Shown: in pieces, positions 48,801-56,843 of the stretch
Numbering within the stretch: the stretch's first letter is position 1
Layout: each line of letters begins with the position of its first letter
Assembly (NCBI RefSeq): GCF_030463535.1
Contig: NC_132893.1
Location: 35,646,844-35,710,843, forward strand
Source: Salminus brasiliensis
Taxonomy: Eukaryota; Chordata; Actinopteri; Characiformes; Bryconidae
Direction of reading: 5' to 3'
DNA length: 64,000 nucleotides
Program-made: the position numbers and the translations under genes
Notes under the pieces: generated by a model
The model's database searches: none
What the model was told of the DNA's origin: nothing
What the model saw: only the letters and a program-made list of their open reading frames with translations

Positions 48801-50014
48801 TTCTGGATAAAAGAAGGCGAAATGCTGGAAATGTGAAACAGTCCACCCAGAAACCATTCTAGAGCTGTGATTGGTCAAGATTCTACCACCACAGAAGAAA
48901 AGGAAAACCGCTCATTAGCATATGATTTCAGCAGCTTCAGCTTTATTTAATATGACCGTTCTTCTAAGTCGTGTGTGTTTGTACGTTCTCCAGTATTTTG
49001 CAGATTTAAGGAACAGCATTGTGAACAGCCAGCCTCCGGAGAAGCAGCAGGCCATGCACTTATGCTTTGAGAATCTAATGGAGGGCATAGAGCGGAACTT
49101 GCTCACTAAAAATCGAGACAGGTACTTTCTTTTTTTTTATTAATTTATTTTTCATCCAATTGCAGCATAGATTTTTTAACAAATTATAATAGTCTACAAA
49201 ACCTGTAACTGCATCTCCAAAACTGCAGCTTTTTGGTGCATTTCTATTGGTCCACTCATCATAAACTGCAGATTCACATTATTGAGAAAAGTGAGAAACG
49301 GCAAAAATGGAGATACAAGGTTTTTGCATGGCAGTGATGATGAAAAGCAATATGTATAAATGTTTAGAAAAATGGTGCAGTGTGTTATTGTACTAAATAA
49401 ATCCACTATACGGACAAGAGTAATGTTTAATTTTATGGAGCATTGCTGTGAGGATTTGATTGCATTCAGTGACAAGAGCGTTAGTGAGGTCAGGACCCCA
49501 CCTCATCATCTCCAAAAGTACTGGTTGGAGCTCCTCCACCATCATTCCAGAGAACACAGCTCTTCCACTGCTCCACAGCTCCTCAATGCTGGGGGGCTTT
49601 ATACCCCTCTAGCCCACGCCTGGCATTATTAGGCAGCATGGAGCCGATAGGGTCATGATGTTGATCTGCTCCAGAGAGTCCTATTCTATTGGCAGTACTT
49701 CTTCTCTACAGGGACTAGACAAGCTGTGTGTGTGCATTTGCACATCTGTGTCAGCAATGGGTGTAGCTGAATGCCTTCATTAGAAGGGGTGTCCACAAAC
49801 ATTTAGACATAGTATACGATATGTGGCCTGAAGTGTTTATATTTGTACTGTGGTTCAGTTCAGTGACCCCACCTGTGATGAACACCACCCTCTAATCCTC
49901 GTCTTCATCTCCGCCTGCAGGTTTACACAGAACCTTTCAGTATTTAGGAGAGAAGTGAACGACTCCATGAAGAATTCCACGTACGGCGTAAACAGCAACG
50001 ACATGATGAGCTGA
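15330..50014 (+). CDS. xpo7: Exportin-7 (RanBP16), complete, 28 coding exons, 1087 aa
   Basis: RanGTP-dependent nuclear transport receptor of the importin-beta family that carries proteins across the nuclear pore (family knowledge). Coding exons: 15330-15347, 25156-25302, 25433-25526, 27273-27439, 27978-28043, 29716-29820, 31991-32156, 32440-32513, 34009-34128, 34236-34382, 34540-34712, 34824-35017, 35963-36068, 36199-36334, 37711-37784, 38835-38915, 40374-40437, 40599-40707, 41658-41764, 43084-43172, 43533-43640, 44103-44185, 45816-46030, 46938-47076, 47400-47560, 48542-48640, 48994-49121, 49921-50014. They sum to 3264 bp, 1087 codons plus TGA, the length I recall for mammalian XPO7. The start MADHVQ-SLAQLE and end NSNDMMS match the family. 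An importin-beta N-terminal domain lies near residues 30-95, followed by HEAT-type helices. All introns are GT-AG except intron 16 (AT-AC). There is no frameshift or stop, so the gene looks intact. The start ATG has A at -3 and G at +4. Confidence 0.98.
16005..16080. repeat. tagct/tagcc pentamer repeat
   Basis: Tandem ttagc and tagcc units just inside intron 1; similar gctagctag patches recur to about 16750. Confidence 0.85.
18030..18560. repeat. 32-bp minisatellite (catgaccaagctggtccacc)
   Basis: About 16 units at 32-bp spacing. Two sub-types alternate at the end of the unit (gacgttttta or gacgttggac), and the second half shifts from ctggtccacc to ctgctcctcc, which suggests block-wise spread. 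Confidence 0.93.
20890..21385. mobile_element. Non-autonomous element with long internal inverted repeats (M2-like)
   Basis: The left half (ggtggtatgagtgga) and right half (tccactcgtaccacc) are inverted copies. The right end accaagccagggttggtcat matches the 8.94-kb element. No coding capacity. Confidence 0.65.
21551..21610. repeat. (CA)n microsatellite
   Basis: About 30 pure CA units. Confidence 0.97.
21958..22018. repeat. (TG)n microsatellite
   Basis: About 30 pure TG units, 60 bp before the 75-bp array. Confidence 0.97.
22072..22690. repeat. 75-bp tandem repeat, locus B (about 8 units, reverse orientation)
   Basis: Eight near-identical units with few changes (gaggaggagg or gaggaggcgg; cagcctctc or cagtctctc). 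Because 75 is a multiple of three and the unit lacks stops in some frames, long open frames appear on both strands. They are not genes. Confidence 0.95.
23535..23800. repeat. 37-bp GC-rich minisatellite
   Basis: About seven units of gacattcggcagccctgcgc plus cgacaatcagcggcccc. It is flanked by decayed single versions, and a whole second, unexpanded copy of the surrounding segment lies at 24040-24260. Confidence 0.93.
24040..24310. repeat. Unexpanded duplicate of the 23.5-kb segment, with (TTTG)n and (TA)n
   Basis: gctctgataatactccatac, accagcagcgccgacatcc and tcagctacatcaacatttgg correspond to the same order of blocks at 23500-23850. A TTTG run and a TA run close the segment. Confidence 0.8.
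25530..25582. repeat. (CA)n microsatellite abutting xpo7 exon 3 donor
   Basis: The donor gtaaga runs directly into about 25 CA units. Confidence 0.97.
25860..27180. repeat. 24-bp minisatellite, about 54 units, in xpo7 intron 3
   Basis: Unit gagcagtaattggtagtggatact at 24-bp spacing. Variants run in blocks: gcagtaattggtag types dominate on the left, gcggtaattgggagtgg in the middle and gcggtaattgggagcggag on the right. It fills most of intron 3. Confidence 0.97.
28675..29182. repeat. Direct repeat, copy 1, upstream of xpo7 exon 6
   Basis: 28943-29182 matches 30183-30421 closely. The short left block 28677-28700 (ggaataatgtctgttaac) matches 30152-30169. The two blocks of copy 1 are separated by an inserted SINE-like element absent from copy 2. 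Confidence 0.9.
28703..28938 (-). mobile_element. SINE-like interspersed element
   Basis: Contains cgctcttatccagagcgact, a very common teleost repeat motif, and on the minus strand a box-B-like ggggtttaattcccgg. Possible ctaat target duplication on both sides. The copy-2 repeat lacks it, so it is an insertion. Confidence 0.65.
29273..29375. repeat. Near-perfect inverted repeat (48-bp arms, 7-bp loop)
   Basis: Arms 29273-29320 and 29328-29375 pair with two mismatches around the loop tggtcaa. A related segment at 32.96-33.25 kb shares both flanks but has only one arm. Confidence 0.93.
30183..30421. repeat. Direct repeat, copy 2, downstream of xpo7 exon 6
   Basis: Matches 28943-29182 with scattered substitutions, same orientation, about 1.24 kb apart, flanking exon 6 (29716-29820). 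Confidence 0.92.
30450..30508. repeat. (TG)n microsatellite
   Basis: About 28 TG units in xpo7 intron 6. Confidence 0.97.
31010..31312 (-). mobile_element. tRNA-derived SINE, full-length copy (minus)
   Basis: On the minus strand it begins with a tRNA-like head: box A tggctcagaggttagagcg and box B gggttcgatacccggg. It then runs through a ggcccttgagcaaggcc segment to a tail ending in acgtgcacctttacctttac. Confidence 0.85.
32960..33250. repeat. Paralogue of the 29.2-29.5-kb segment, one arm only
   Basis: Shares tctgcaggtgactggac, taattacagaattgacagaa, gtaatatttgaattatta and ggtggtgaag in order with 29200-29450, in xpo7 intron 8. Confidence 0.85.
33597..33905 (+). mobile_element. tRNA-derived SINE, full-length copy (plus)
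   Basis: Box A tggctcagcggttagagcg and box B gggttcgattcccggg, then the same body as the 31.0-kb copy. It lies in xpo7 intron 8, about 100 bp before exon 9. Confidence 0.87.
34400..34459. repeat. (TG)n microsatellite in xpo7 intron 10
   Basis: About 30 TG units beginning 18 bases after the exon 10 donor. Confidence 0.97.
35330..35785. repeat. Pyrimidine-rich minisatellite (catccatactctttcc)
   Basis: About 30 units of tccatactctttcccatcca and tccatatccatcca, one strand almost pure C/T/A. The long M/G/W/Y frames on the other strand are repeat artefacts. It lies in xpo7 intron 12. Confidence 0.95.
35805..35935 (-). mobile_element. tRNA-derived SINE, truncated
   Basis: Matches the body of the 31.0-kb SINE (cgcacatgcccggagtgg, gctcaagggcc) without a complete tRNA head, immediately before xpo7 exon 13. 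Confidence 0.7.
37617..37682. repeat. (TG)n(GA)n microsatellite before xpo7 exon 15
   Basis: A TG run then a GA run, ending 28 bases before the exon 15 acceptor. Confidence 0.95.
38916..40373 (+). other. xpo7: xpo7 intron 16: U12-type AT-AC intron
   Basis: The intron begins ATATCCTT, the AT-AC minor-spliceosome donor, and ends ..CTCTGTGCAC. A U12 branch-site match TTTCCTTAAC lies at 40354-40363, with the branch A (40362) 11 bases before the intron end. Only this AT-AC cut restores the reading frame and the conserved IGYSSVRKL (exon ends GG, next begins GTACAGC). The intron holds a 700-bp CTGT-type array. Confidence 0.93.
38998..39702. repeat. (CTGT/CTGA)n higher-order array inside the AT-AC intron
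   Basis: About 700 bp of ctgt, ctga and tctttctgac units. A higher-order period of roughly 50 bp with the core tctttctgactgactgactg recurs at 39320-39530. Open frames rich in R/Q/S/T/D on the opposite strand are artefacts. Confidence 0.95.
40870..41040 (+). mobile_element. Degenerate tRNA-derived SINE fragment
   Basis: ttcagtggttagagtgctgg and gttgggctcttgagcaagac align in order with the 33.6-kb SINE; box B is damaged. Confidence 0.6.
41185..41578. mobile_element. M2-family element copy
   Basis: Shares ggtcctgctgtggt, agactaacgttagcagcaga, tgttctggagatgttctgac and the end ggttttaatgttatggctga with 56.07-56.52 kb. It lies in xpo7 intron 18. Confidence 0.75.
41596..41657. repeat. (TG)n running into the xpo7 exon 19 acceptor
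   Basis: About 29 TG units ending in tgcag, then exon 19. No separate pyrimidine tract. Confidence 0.97.
42085..42420 (+). mobile_element. M1 element, partial (plus)
   Basis: From cattgagctgtggagcagg to gtgtcccaatatttttgtcc, in xpo7 intron 19. Confidence 0.75.
42610..42780 (-). mobile_element. M1 element, partial (minus)
   Basis: The opposite half in reverse (ctggcccacgcctggcatta to ggggtgtccacaaacattct). With the preceding fragment it forms two broken copies in opposite orientation. Confidence 0.75.
43173..43532 (+). other. xpo7: xpo7 intron 20: U12-type GT-AG intron
   Basis: The donor is GTATCCTT, the U12 GT-AG consensus. A branch-site match GTCCTTAAC lies at 43505-43513, 20 bases before the terminal AG. 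The junction gives [13 protein letters not shown] in frame. The intron is only 360 bp and most of it is a 72-bp tandem repeat. Confidence 0.88.
43230..43495. repeat. 72-bp tandem repeat, about 3.6 units, in U12 intron 20
   Basis: gagcgccccctac recurs at 43241, 43313, 43385 and 43457, exactly 72 bp apart. The unit also carries ttcctgtagtgtattacag. Confidence 0.96.
44485..45135 (+). pseudogene. Duplicated fragment of xpo7 exon 25 and intron 25, inside intron 22
   Basis: The segment matches 47486-48146 at an offset of 3001 bases. The 75 exon bases (44485-44559 against 47486-47560, encoding ..[22 protein letters not shown]) are identical by eye, and the intron part differs by scattered changes and small indels. 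The exon's 5' part and acceptor are missing. If spliced in from the tag at 44484-44486 it would hit TAA within the fragment. Confidence 0.92.
45138..45330 (-). mobile_element. LINE 3' fragment (minus)
   Basis: The reverse complement matches 6440-6580 (aagatccacggaagacgagc, ctttttactgtcctgcaccg, cccctgggtgtccgaacagc). It abuts the end of the duplicated exon-25 segment. Confidence 0.85.
45738..45815. repeat. (TG)n running into the xpo7 exon 23 acceptor
   Basis: About 37 TG units ending directly in tag, then exon 23. Confidence 0.97.
46330..46860 (+). mobile_element. Tc1-like transposon remnant with transposase N-terminal relic
   Basis: From 46490 a frame reads [38 protein letters not shown] then stop at 46637-46639. 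This resembles the first helix-turn-helix of Tc1 transposases (GKGYK-ISK-L-ISRSTV-IIRKW). Downstream sequence keeps faint homology in shifting frames. Dead element in xpo7 intron 23. Confidence 0.75.
47172..47362 (+). mobile_element. M1 element, 5' part, next to xpo7 exon 25
   Basis: gtccaaatgtttgtggacac to gccaatagaataggactgtc; it ends about 40 bp before the exon 25 acceptor. Confidence 0.78.
48648..48835. mobile_element. SINE-like element copy in xpo7 intron 26
   Basis: Blocks such as aagagtccttggacaagact and taccagtaaccttgtaagtg correspond to blocks in the 28.7-kb element. Confidence 0.55.
49436..49815 (-). mobile_element. M1 element, near full-length (minus), in xpo7 intron 27
   Basis: Runs from tgtgaggatttgattgcatt to ggtgtccacaaacatttaga, the reverse order of the 1.35-kb copy; the outer right-hand terminal repeat is missing. 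Confidence 0.8.
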
Positions 50015-50549
50015 CATTCCACCACGCAGCACCAGGCGTGGCTCGGGCCGCCTCAGTCCGCCCCCCCTGCACCCCCGGCCCGGACGCCAGGGGACCACCG
50101 CTACGCAAGCCTGCACACCCTAAACCCCTAAACCTCCCTCACACACTCCCCACACCCCCGCTCCTCCCCCACCACCACCAGCCCCACAGGCCCGTTCTCT
50201 CCCCCCTCCCTTTTTATATATATACACATATAAATATATACATATTTTAAAGCCAGTTTCTCGGGGTCTCCTGACCGCAGTCTCTGAGGAGGGTGTGTGG
50301 TCAGGGGAACGGTGCGGATCGGGGTGTGTGGGGTGCGTAGGAGTAGAGTCAGGAGTGTGTGTTTGTGTGTGTGTGTATGTGTGTGGATTCGGGGTGTGGA
50401 ATGGGGGTTTGGGGTTAAGAGAGAGCGAGAGTGTGGAGTTGGGGTTTGTGTGTGTGAGCGAGTGAGACTGTGTGTGTGTGTGTGTTTGAGTAGACTATAA
50501 AGGGTATGATGTGGGTTGGCACCAGCATGTGGTTGTATTTCCAGCTAGA

Positions 50550-50562
50550 TATGGGAGGTGGA

Positions 50563-50597
<35 letters not shown>

Positions 50598-50612
50598 AGT
50601 GTGTGTGTGGGG
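50550..50612. repeat. (TG)n in the xpo7 3'UTR
   Basis: TG runs interrupted by TATAAG and followed by a G-rich patch. More TG tracts lie at 50355-50390 and 50468-50485. Confidence 0.9.
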
Positions 50613-51493
50613 GGGAGGGGGATGAGCTGGACTATGTAGTGCTCTGCTTCTGCCTGCCTTGTATAGAAACACACAAGAGAAGTGTACATTTTTTTCATAA
50701 CATTTTCAACAATGTTTATAATGATTACAGTTTAAGAAAAAAAAACGACAAAAAAAACAGTGTGATTGAAAAACAACGAGAAAAAAATCTTTTTACAGTC
50801 TAGTTTAGTGCAGCTGTGCTGAAGTGTGGGGTGTCTGTGTGAGGAGAGTTCTTCTATTCAGGCCGGGCGTTTCTTTTTTTTGTTGTTTTGTTTATTTTTG
50901 TTTATTTTTTTATTTTTTCTGTGTGTGTTTTGGTGTGACTGAAGGATGTCAGTGATTGGTTGGTTGGTTGGGTTGGGTGGAGGTGTGGTGGGAGGGGTTT
51001 TACAGGAATACACGTTGTACATTGTCCTCAAACTGAACCTGAGCGGCGAGGATTCTGTAAATACATCCACTTCACGTACGGCAGTGCTTGTTCATGGCCA
51101 GAAGGGGGCGCTAAGCTGCCCTGAAATGACAGAGATGAGTTCAAACATCAACCTTCATTCCCAGGCTGGAGTGTTCCTCGTTCCCCTGCTCTCGTCTCTG
51201 CTGCTGCTCTCGGCCTCCTGGCACCCCAAACCGAGCCTTAAAGCGATAGTTTGGCGATTGTGCACCTCTCTGTTTTTTTTGTTTTTGTTTTTGTTTGTTT
51301 TTTTTAAATCATCACCCCTAATCTACATGAAGCCAATAGATGCTTATGTACACCGATTAGCATTGTGCTAACTGCATCACTCCTGTGTAAAGTCGTGGTG
51401 AACTTTAATTAGACTATGTGGTTCTGTTCGAAATATCGGCTACATCCAGGCTGTTGCTGTTTTTAGCTATGCTCAGATACACACACTCTATAT

Positions 51494-51852
51494 GTCCAAA
51501 TGTTTGTGGACACCCCTTCTCTAATGACTGCATTCGTCTACTTTAAGTTGCACCCATTGCTGACACAGCTTTTCTAGTTTCTGTAGATTTCAGTAATGAA
51601 TTGAGCTGTGGGATGTTCGGGACGATGAGGTGGGGTGGTGATCATCATCATCATCATCATCCAGCATCCTGACCTCATATACACTCTTGTCGCTGAATGC
51701 AATCAAATCCTCACAGCAATGCTCCTGCTCCAAAATCTAGTAGAAAGTCTTCTTCTCTGGACAGTAGAGACAGTTACTCCAACAGAAGCAGGATCAGCTC
51801 TTTAATCCCCTTGATTTCAGAAGAAACTGTGTCCCAAAACTTTTGTCTGTAT
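51494..51852 (+). mobile_element. M1 element inside the xpo7 3'UTR
   Basis: tatgtccaaatgtttgtgga to gtcccaaaacttttgtctgt, with an internal ATC microsatellite. If the polyA signal at 52697 is used, it is transcribed in sense with xpo7. Confidence 0.82.
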
Positions 51853-52696
51853 AGCAAGTCCATTAGAGATTACTGAACACCACCTCCTTACAGCTATGTT
51901 GAGCAGTGGTTGAGTTAAGGGGTGTGTGGGCTGGTGCACATTTGGCCAAACTGTGGCTTTAAAGCAGGGCAGCTCGACTCAGACCTGCTCAAACACACCG
52001 GTCACACCTGGTAACGAACCGCCGGCCGTGTGTTGGGGCAGGTGAGCGAAGCCTCCGAGGGCCGGGTCCTGTGTTTCCGTGGAATGTGATGTGGATAAAC
52101 GGACTCATGGTTGTAGTGCAGCGGCTCGACTCGGAGCTTTCTCCCCGGCTCTGTTCGCCCTAACCTTTCATTTGACTCTTCACAGGCTTCCAGTGATTCT
52201 GTGGCTTTGTCGTGGAGCTGGCGCTGTTCGGTAGCAAGGCCTCTAGGATGTAGCCGTGTACTTTCCCCAATACCCTGGTACTTGCGTCATCACTGCAGGA
52301 GCCCGTCACACCCGCCAGTTGCCTCTAGCTTTACTCCCCTCCCCCAAAATGAATCCCCCCCCTCAAAGAATTCCACTTTTTTTTAATAAGAAGAAAATAA
52401 CGCATCAGAAATATGATAGATTTACAACCAGAACCACAAAGGAATATTTTAGCAACTTGTGCTACTCTCAACAGATGTTGCTGCTAACTGTTTGTGAAGA
52501 AACTAGCTCATCTCTTTAACCATGTCCAAGACTCATGGATGTTCCTTTAAGTTCCTTTCCTGTTCCTTTCTTCTGTTTGGTTCCCTGATGTGAGTGTGTC
52601 TGTTTGGCGACTGTGTGTTGAGTCCTTTGAGTGATCAGGTAGCTGGTTGAGTTGTTTGGATGTCTGCTACATATAGTGTAAGCATTGTGACTGCAA

Positions 52697-52702
52697 AATA
52701 AA
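52697..52702 (+). terminator. xpo7: Polyadenylation signal AATAAA, likely for xpo7
   Basis: AATAAA is followed within about 30 bases by a GT/T-rich stretch (ggtttgtactg, gcgttttctc). It is the best-placed canonical signal downstream of the xpo7 stop codon on this strand. Confidence 0.55.
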
Positions 52703-53554
52703 CGTCATTGGTTTGTACTGACGTGCGTTTTCTCATATCATGGAAGAGCGACAAACACAATTAATCAATCAAATCAAATCATTTAGAAATATAAATTTAT
52801 AATGTAATTATTAATTAAATTATTGATTTTGATCTATTGATCAATTAATTAATTAGCACTCCTGACCAGTTCAAAGTCCATATCTGAAATGTGTGTTTAA
52901 CTGTGGCAAAGGTGCTCAGAGCACCAATCTAAAGAGATCATTTTGCTAATATTTTCTTTTCATTATATTTTTTATTAATATTTCACTTAACCTTAATTTA
53001 ATCAGAGTCTTCTTGAGATTCGGATCTCTCTGAGGGAGACACGGCCAAGAGAGCGCACCATTTCTAATAACAATTAAAAAATAATGAGATTATATATTTA
53101 AAAAATAATAAAATAGAAAATCACTGTGATTTAAAGTTAAAAAAAAACTAAAACATTACAATGTTGATGTGAGGTTATGAATGAATAAATAGATGGACAA
53201 ATCTTTAGACCAATCAGGGCGTAGATTCTTAGTGTTACTAATCTTCGTATTAAAGCACCCATTTCATTCAACTGCATTTTTAAAAAAGAAAATGGAAAAA
53301 AAACGTATGAGCTTGATTATATCATGGAAATGCTGCAAAGCATCAGTCCATATTTATAACATTTATTTATTTATTTATTTTTAGAACCTAAGCTGTGAGA
53401 AAACTGCCAACCTACTTTAGTCTGATCAGTCCTAAAGGAGCGTTCTTTGAATGATGCAGGGCAGCCAATCAGAACACAGCTCATTTACATAATCAGTCTT
53501 AAAGCCTCAGTAAAGGCTTGTTTTGTAGAAATCAATCCTGACTGAAGTTGAGAG

Positions 53555-53812
53555 AGAGATAGTGATATATATATATATATGTGTGAGAGATATATAGTGA
53601 GAGAGAGATAGTGAGATGTATAGTGAGAGAGAGATAGTGAGATATATAGTGTGAGCGAGAGATAGTGAGATATATATGTGTGAGAGATATATAGTGCGAG
53701 AGAGATAGTGAGATATATAGTGAGAGAGAGAGAGATAGTGAGAGATAGTGTGAGATATATAGTGAGAGAGAGAGAGAGAGAGTGCGATATATAGTGTGAG
53801 CGAGTTAGTTAG
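53555..53812. repeat. (GA/TA)-rich tandem tract
   Basis: gagagagatagtgagatatatagtg variants, about ten loose units. Confidence 0.9.
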
Positions 53813-54370
53813 TGGTGATGCTCGCTCGACCCCTTTAGCATCATGCTTTTGGAGAAACCCAGGACAGAACACCAGGGTTCTTCAGCTCACACTGCCTCTA
53901 AGTAGAAGTGGGAGAACCTGCAGCTGAAATCTCCACGCGGTTCTCTGCCTGTTTTTAATGGTTCTTCATGTAGAAGGAAAACTTTATACAGACTTTAAAA
54001 AATGGCCACATCATTATGAGCCAGAGTGTTCGACACTTAGCGGGACAGGAAGTAAAAGGTAACGGTTTCTGAAAGTTCCACTGGTGTAGAACCTTAACGT
54101 GGAGGATACTGAAGCTTTAAAGAAGCTCTTACGCAGTTACAATTATGGGTTCTCAAAGGACTGTTGATTAAAAGGTTCCATAGAGGAGCAGAGGGGTCTG
54201 TTCTGTGGCACAGCTCTACTCCAGAAAATGACCATCATAAAAATGGCTCTTTGGGTTCTCACATGTGGGTCTATGGCACCATAGAACCAGAAAATGTTCT
54301 TAAAGGAACCAAGTGTGGTTCCTGTCCTTCATATTTCTGTTTTCCTGCTGAAACACAATCAATCTCTTTC

Positions 54371-54371
54371 T

Positions 54372-54418
<47 letters not shown>

Positions 54419-54420
54419 AC
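54371..54420. repeat. (CT)n(CA)n microsatellite
   Basis: A CT run followed directly by a CA run. Confidence 0.95.
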
Positions 54421-54879
54421 GGCCTCCAGAAGGGCTTGTTTATTAGTTCTTTGGTCAGATCAGGGGTGTTTGGAGCTCAACGCTAAAATAAACAGTCCAG
54501 GTAAAGGAACGACTGTTCTGCCTCCTGAAGGAACCCTTATAGAGAGCGCTGGTTTTCCCAGTGTAGAGCCGATCAGACTAGCGTTACAGACCAGGCTCTC
54601 CAGGTGGAGATGTAGCCAGGAGAAATGAAGACACTCGGCTGGGGGTTGAATGTTGATTATTTCTTACAAAAACAGAACAACGTTGGCCATGAACAAAAAA
54701 AAAAGGTTCCGACTGAATAATTAATTAATTACATTTTAAATACATTAACCCAGGAATTTATCCCAGGCCTCATCTTCCTTCCTCTAACAGTATTATTTGA
54801 CCTCATCAGGTTCCACCCACCACTGTTTTTATTCATAGCTACTGTTGCCAAGTAGAATAAACTTTACAGAACACTGTAG

Positions 54880-55740
54880 CTCCGCCTCCTATTAATATTA
54901 TTCACCCTAATGAGAGGCTGTAGCTCCGCCTCCTCAGTGTATATCACAATACCTACATTTAGAGCATTATTAATATTATTCACCCTAATGAGACTGTAGC
55001 TCCGCCTCCTCAGTGTATATCACAATACCTACATTTAGAGCATTATTAATATTATTCACCCTAATGAGACTGTAGCTCCGCCTCCTCAGTGTATATCACA
55101 ATACCTACATTTAGAGCGTTATTAATATTATTCACCCTAATGAGAGGCTGTAGCTCCGCCTCCTCAGTGTATATCACAATACCTACATTTAGAGCATTAT
55201 TAATATTATTCACCCTAATGAGACTGTAGCTCCGCCTCCTCAGTGTATATCACAACACCTACATTTAGAGCGTTATTAATATTCACCCTAATGACAGACT
55301 GTAGCTCCGCCTCCTCAGTGTATATCACAACACCTACATTTAGAGCGTTATTAATATTCACCCTAATGAGAGACTGTAGCTCCGCCTCCTCAGTGTATAT
55401 CACAATACCTACATTTAGAGCGTTATTAATATTCACCCTAATGAGAGACTGTAGCTCCGCCTCCTCAGTGTAGATCACAATACCTACATTTAGAGCGTTA
55501 TTAATATTCCCCCTAATGAGAGACTGTAGCTCCGCCTCCTCAGTGTATATCACAATACCTACATTTAGAGCGTTATTAATATTCACCCTAATGAGAGACT
55601 GTAGCTCCGCCTCCTCAGTGTATATCACAATACCTACATTTAGTGTTGTATACAATTTCTCAGTAAAGGCTCACGCTCTAAATGTAGGTATTGTGATCTA
55701 CACTGAGGAGGCAGAGCTACAGTCATTCAATAGGGTTTAA
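54880..55740. repeat. 75-bp tandem repeat, locus C (about 11 units, last one inverted)
   Basis: Left units carry a 3-bp insertion (attaatattattcacc) and the right ones do not. The final unit (about 55670-55738) is in the opposite orientation, giving an inverted end. It begins about 170 bp past the pbdc1 stop and may lie in its 3'UTR. Confidence 0.94.
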
Positions 55741-55907
55741 TTAGATTTCTACTATTGTTCTAAAGCTTGTCCAACCAAGCAGCAGTCATTTTGATACATT
55801 AGTGGGTGGAGTCTGGGGAGGACAGCTGAGCAGTGTGGGTAATAAGGACAAACTTGGCCTGAAGCACCATAACAAACAAGGCCGCTGCAGCGAAGCCGCC
55901 GCGAGAG

Positions 55908-56790
55908 CTAACACCGCTCCTTCTTCTGCTGTTTGGCCTTCACGCCGGCGCTGTGAACCACGCTGTTGTAGCCTTCCCGGTTTCTGGCGATCTCTACAGC
56001 GAAAAACTGGATTCTGGTGGCTGAAACAGAAATCACATTTAATCTAGAGCACAGTGACCTGTACAACACTAATCAGCCAGAACATTAAGACCACCTGCTA
56101 ATATCATGCATGTCCCCCTTTTACTGCGCCGACCCATCGAGCCATGGACTTTACAAGACCTCTGAAGGTGTCCTGCTGTGGTATCTTGGGGCCCCAAGAC
56201 TAACGTTAGCAGCAGATCCTTTAAAAGTCCTGTAAGCTGGGAGGTGGGCGGAGCATCCATGAGCATCAGTAAGTGCCTTGACCTTGTTGCCACGGTTGTT
56301 CTTCCTTGAAGCACTTTTGGTAGATATTGACCACTCCATACTGAGAATAGCCCAGAAGACCTGATGCCTGGTGTTCTGGAGATGTTCTGACCTGGTCATT
56401 GTCTAGAACATCACAGTCTGGTTCTTGTCCAATATATCCACTCCTTAAACAGAGCCACTGGAAGCAGGGCATCAATAACATTCACTGAACCTGGCTTTGG
56501 TTTTAATGTAATGGCTGATCTGTGAATGAATTACCATAGATTTTAAGACATGATAGACTGTAAGAGTTCTGGTACCATACCGAATATCGTGTTCTCCTCA
56601 GTGTAGTCCTTCTCGCAGTCTAGTCGTAATAACGTGCCGTAGTTGAAGTCTTCAACGAGGTGTTCAAAATGGTTGCAAAAGGGTCTCCATTTCTGCAGGA
56701 GATGGACAAATATATATATATACACACATATATATATATACATACACATTATATATATATATATATACACACACACACATATATACACAC

Positions 56791-56843
<53 letters not shown>

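Larger units (their letters stand above)
50015..52720 (+). other. xpo7: xpo7 3' untranslated region
   Basis: No further coding exon follows the TGA at 50012-50014. A cytosine-rich stretch, TG repeats (about 50350-50600), T-rich stretches and one inserted short transposable element (51494-51852) lie before the first well-placed AATAAA at 52697. The extent is inferred from that signal. Confidence 0.6.
52721..55907. other. xpo7-pbdc1 convergent intergenic region
   Basis: AT-rich, no coding exon recognised. It contains a gagatagtgagatatatagtg tract, a CT/CA microsatellite and the 75-bp array locus C. The pbdc1 polyA site lies somewhere here; a minus-strand AATAAA (plus-strand tttatt) near 54825 is one candidate. 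Confidence 0.65.
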
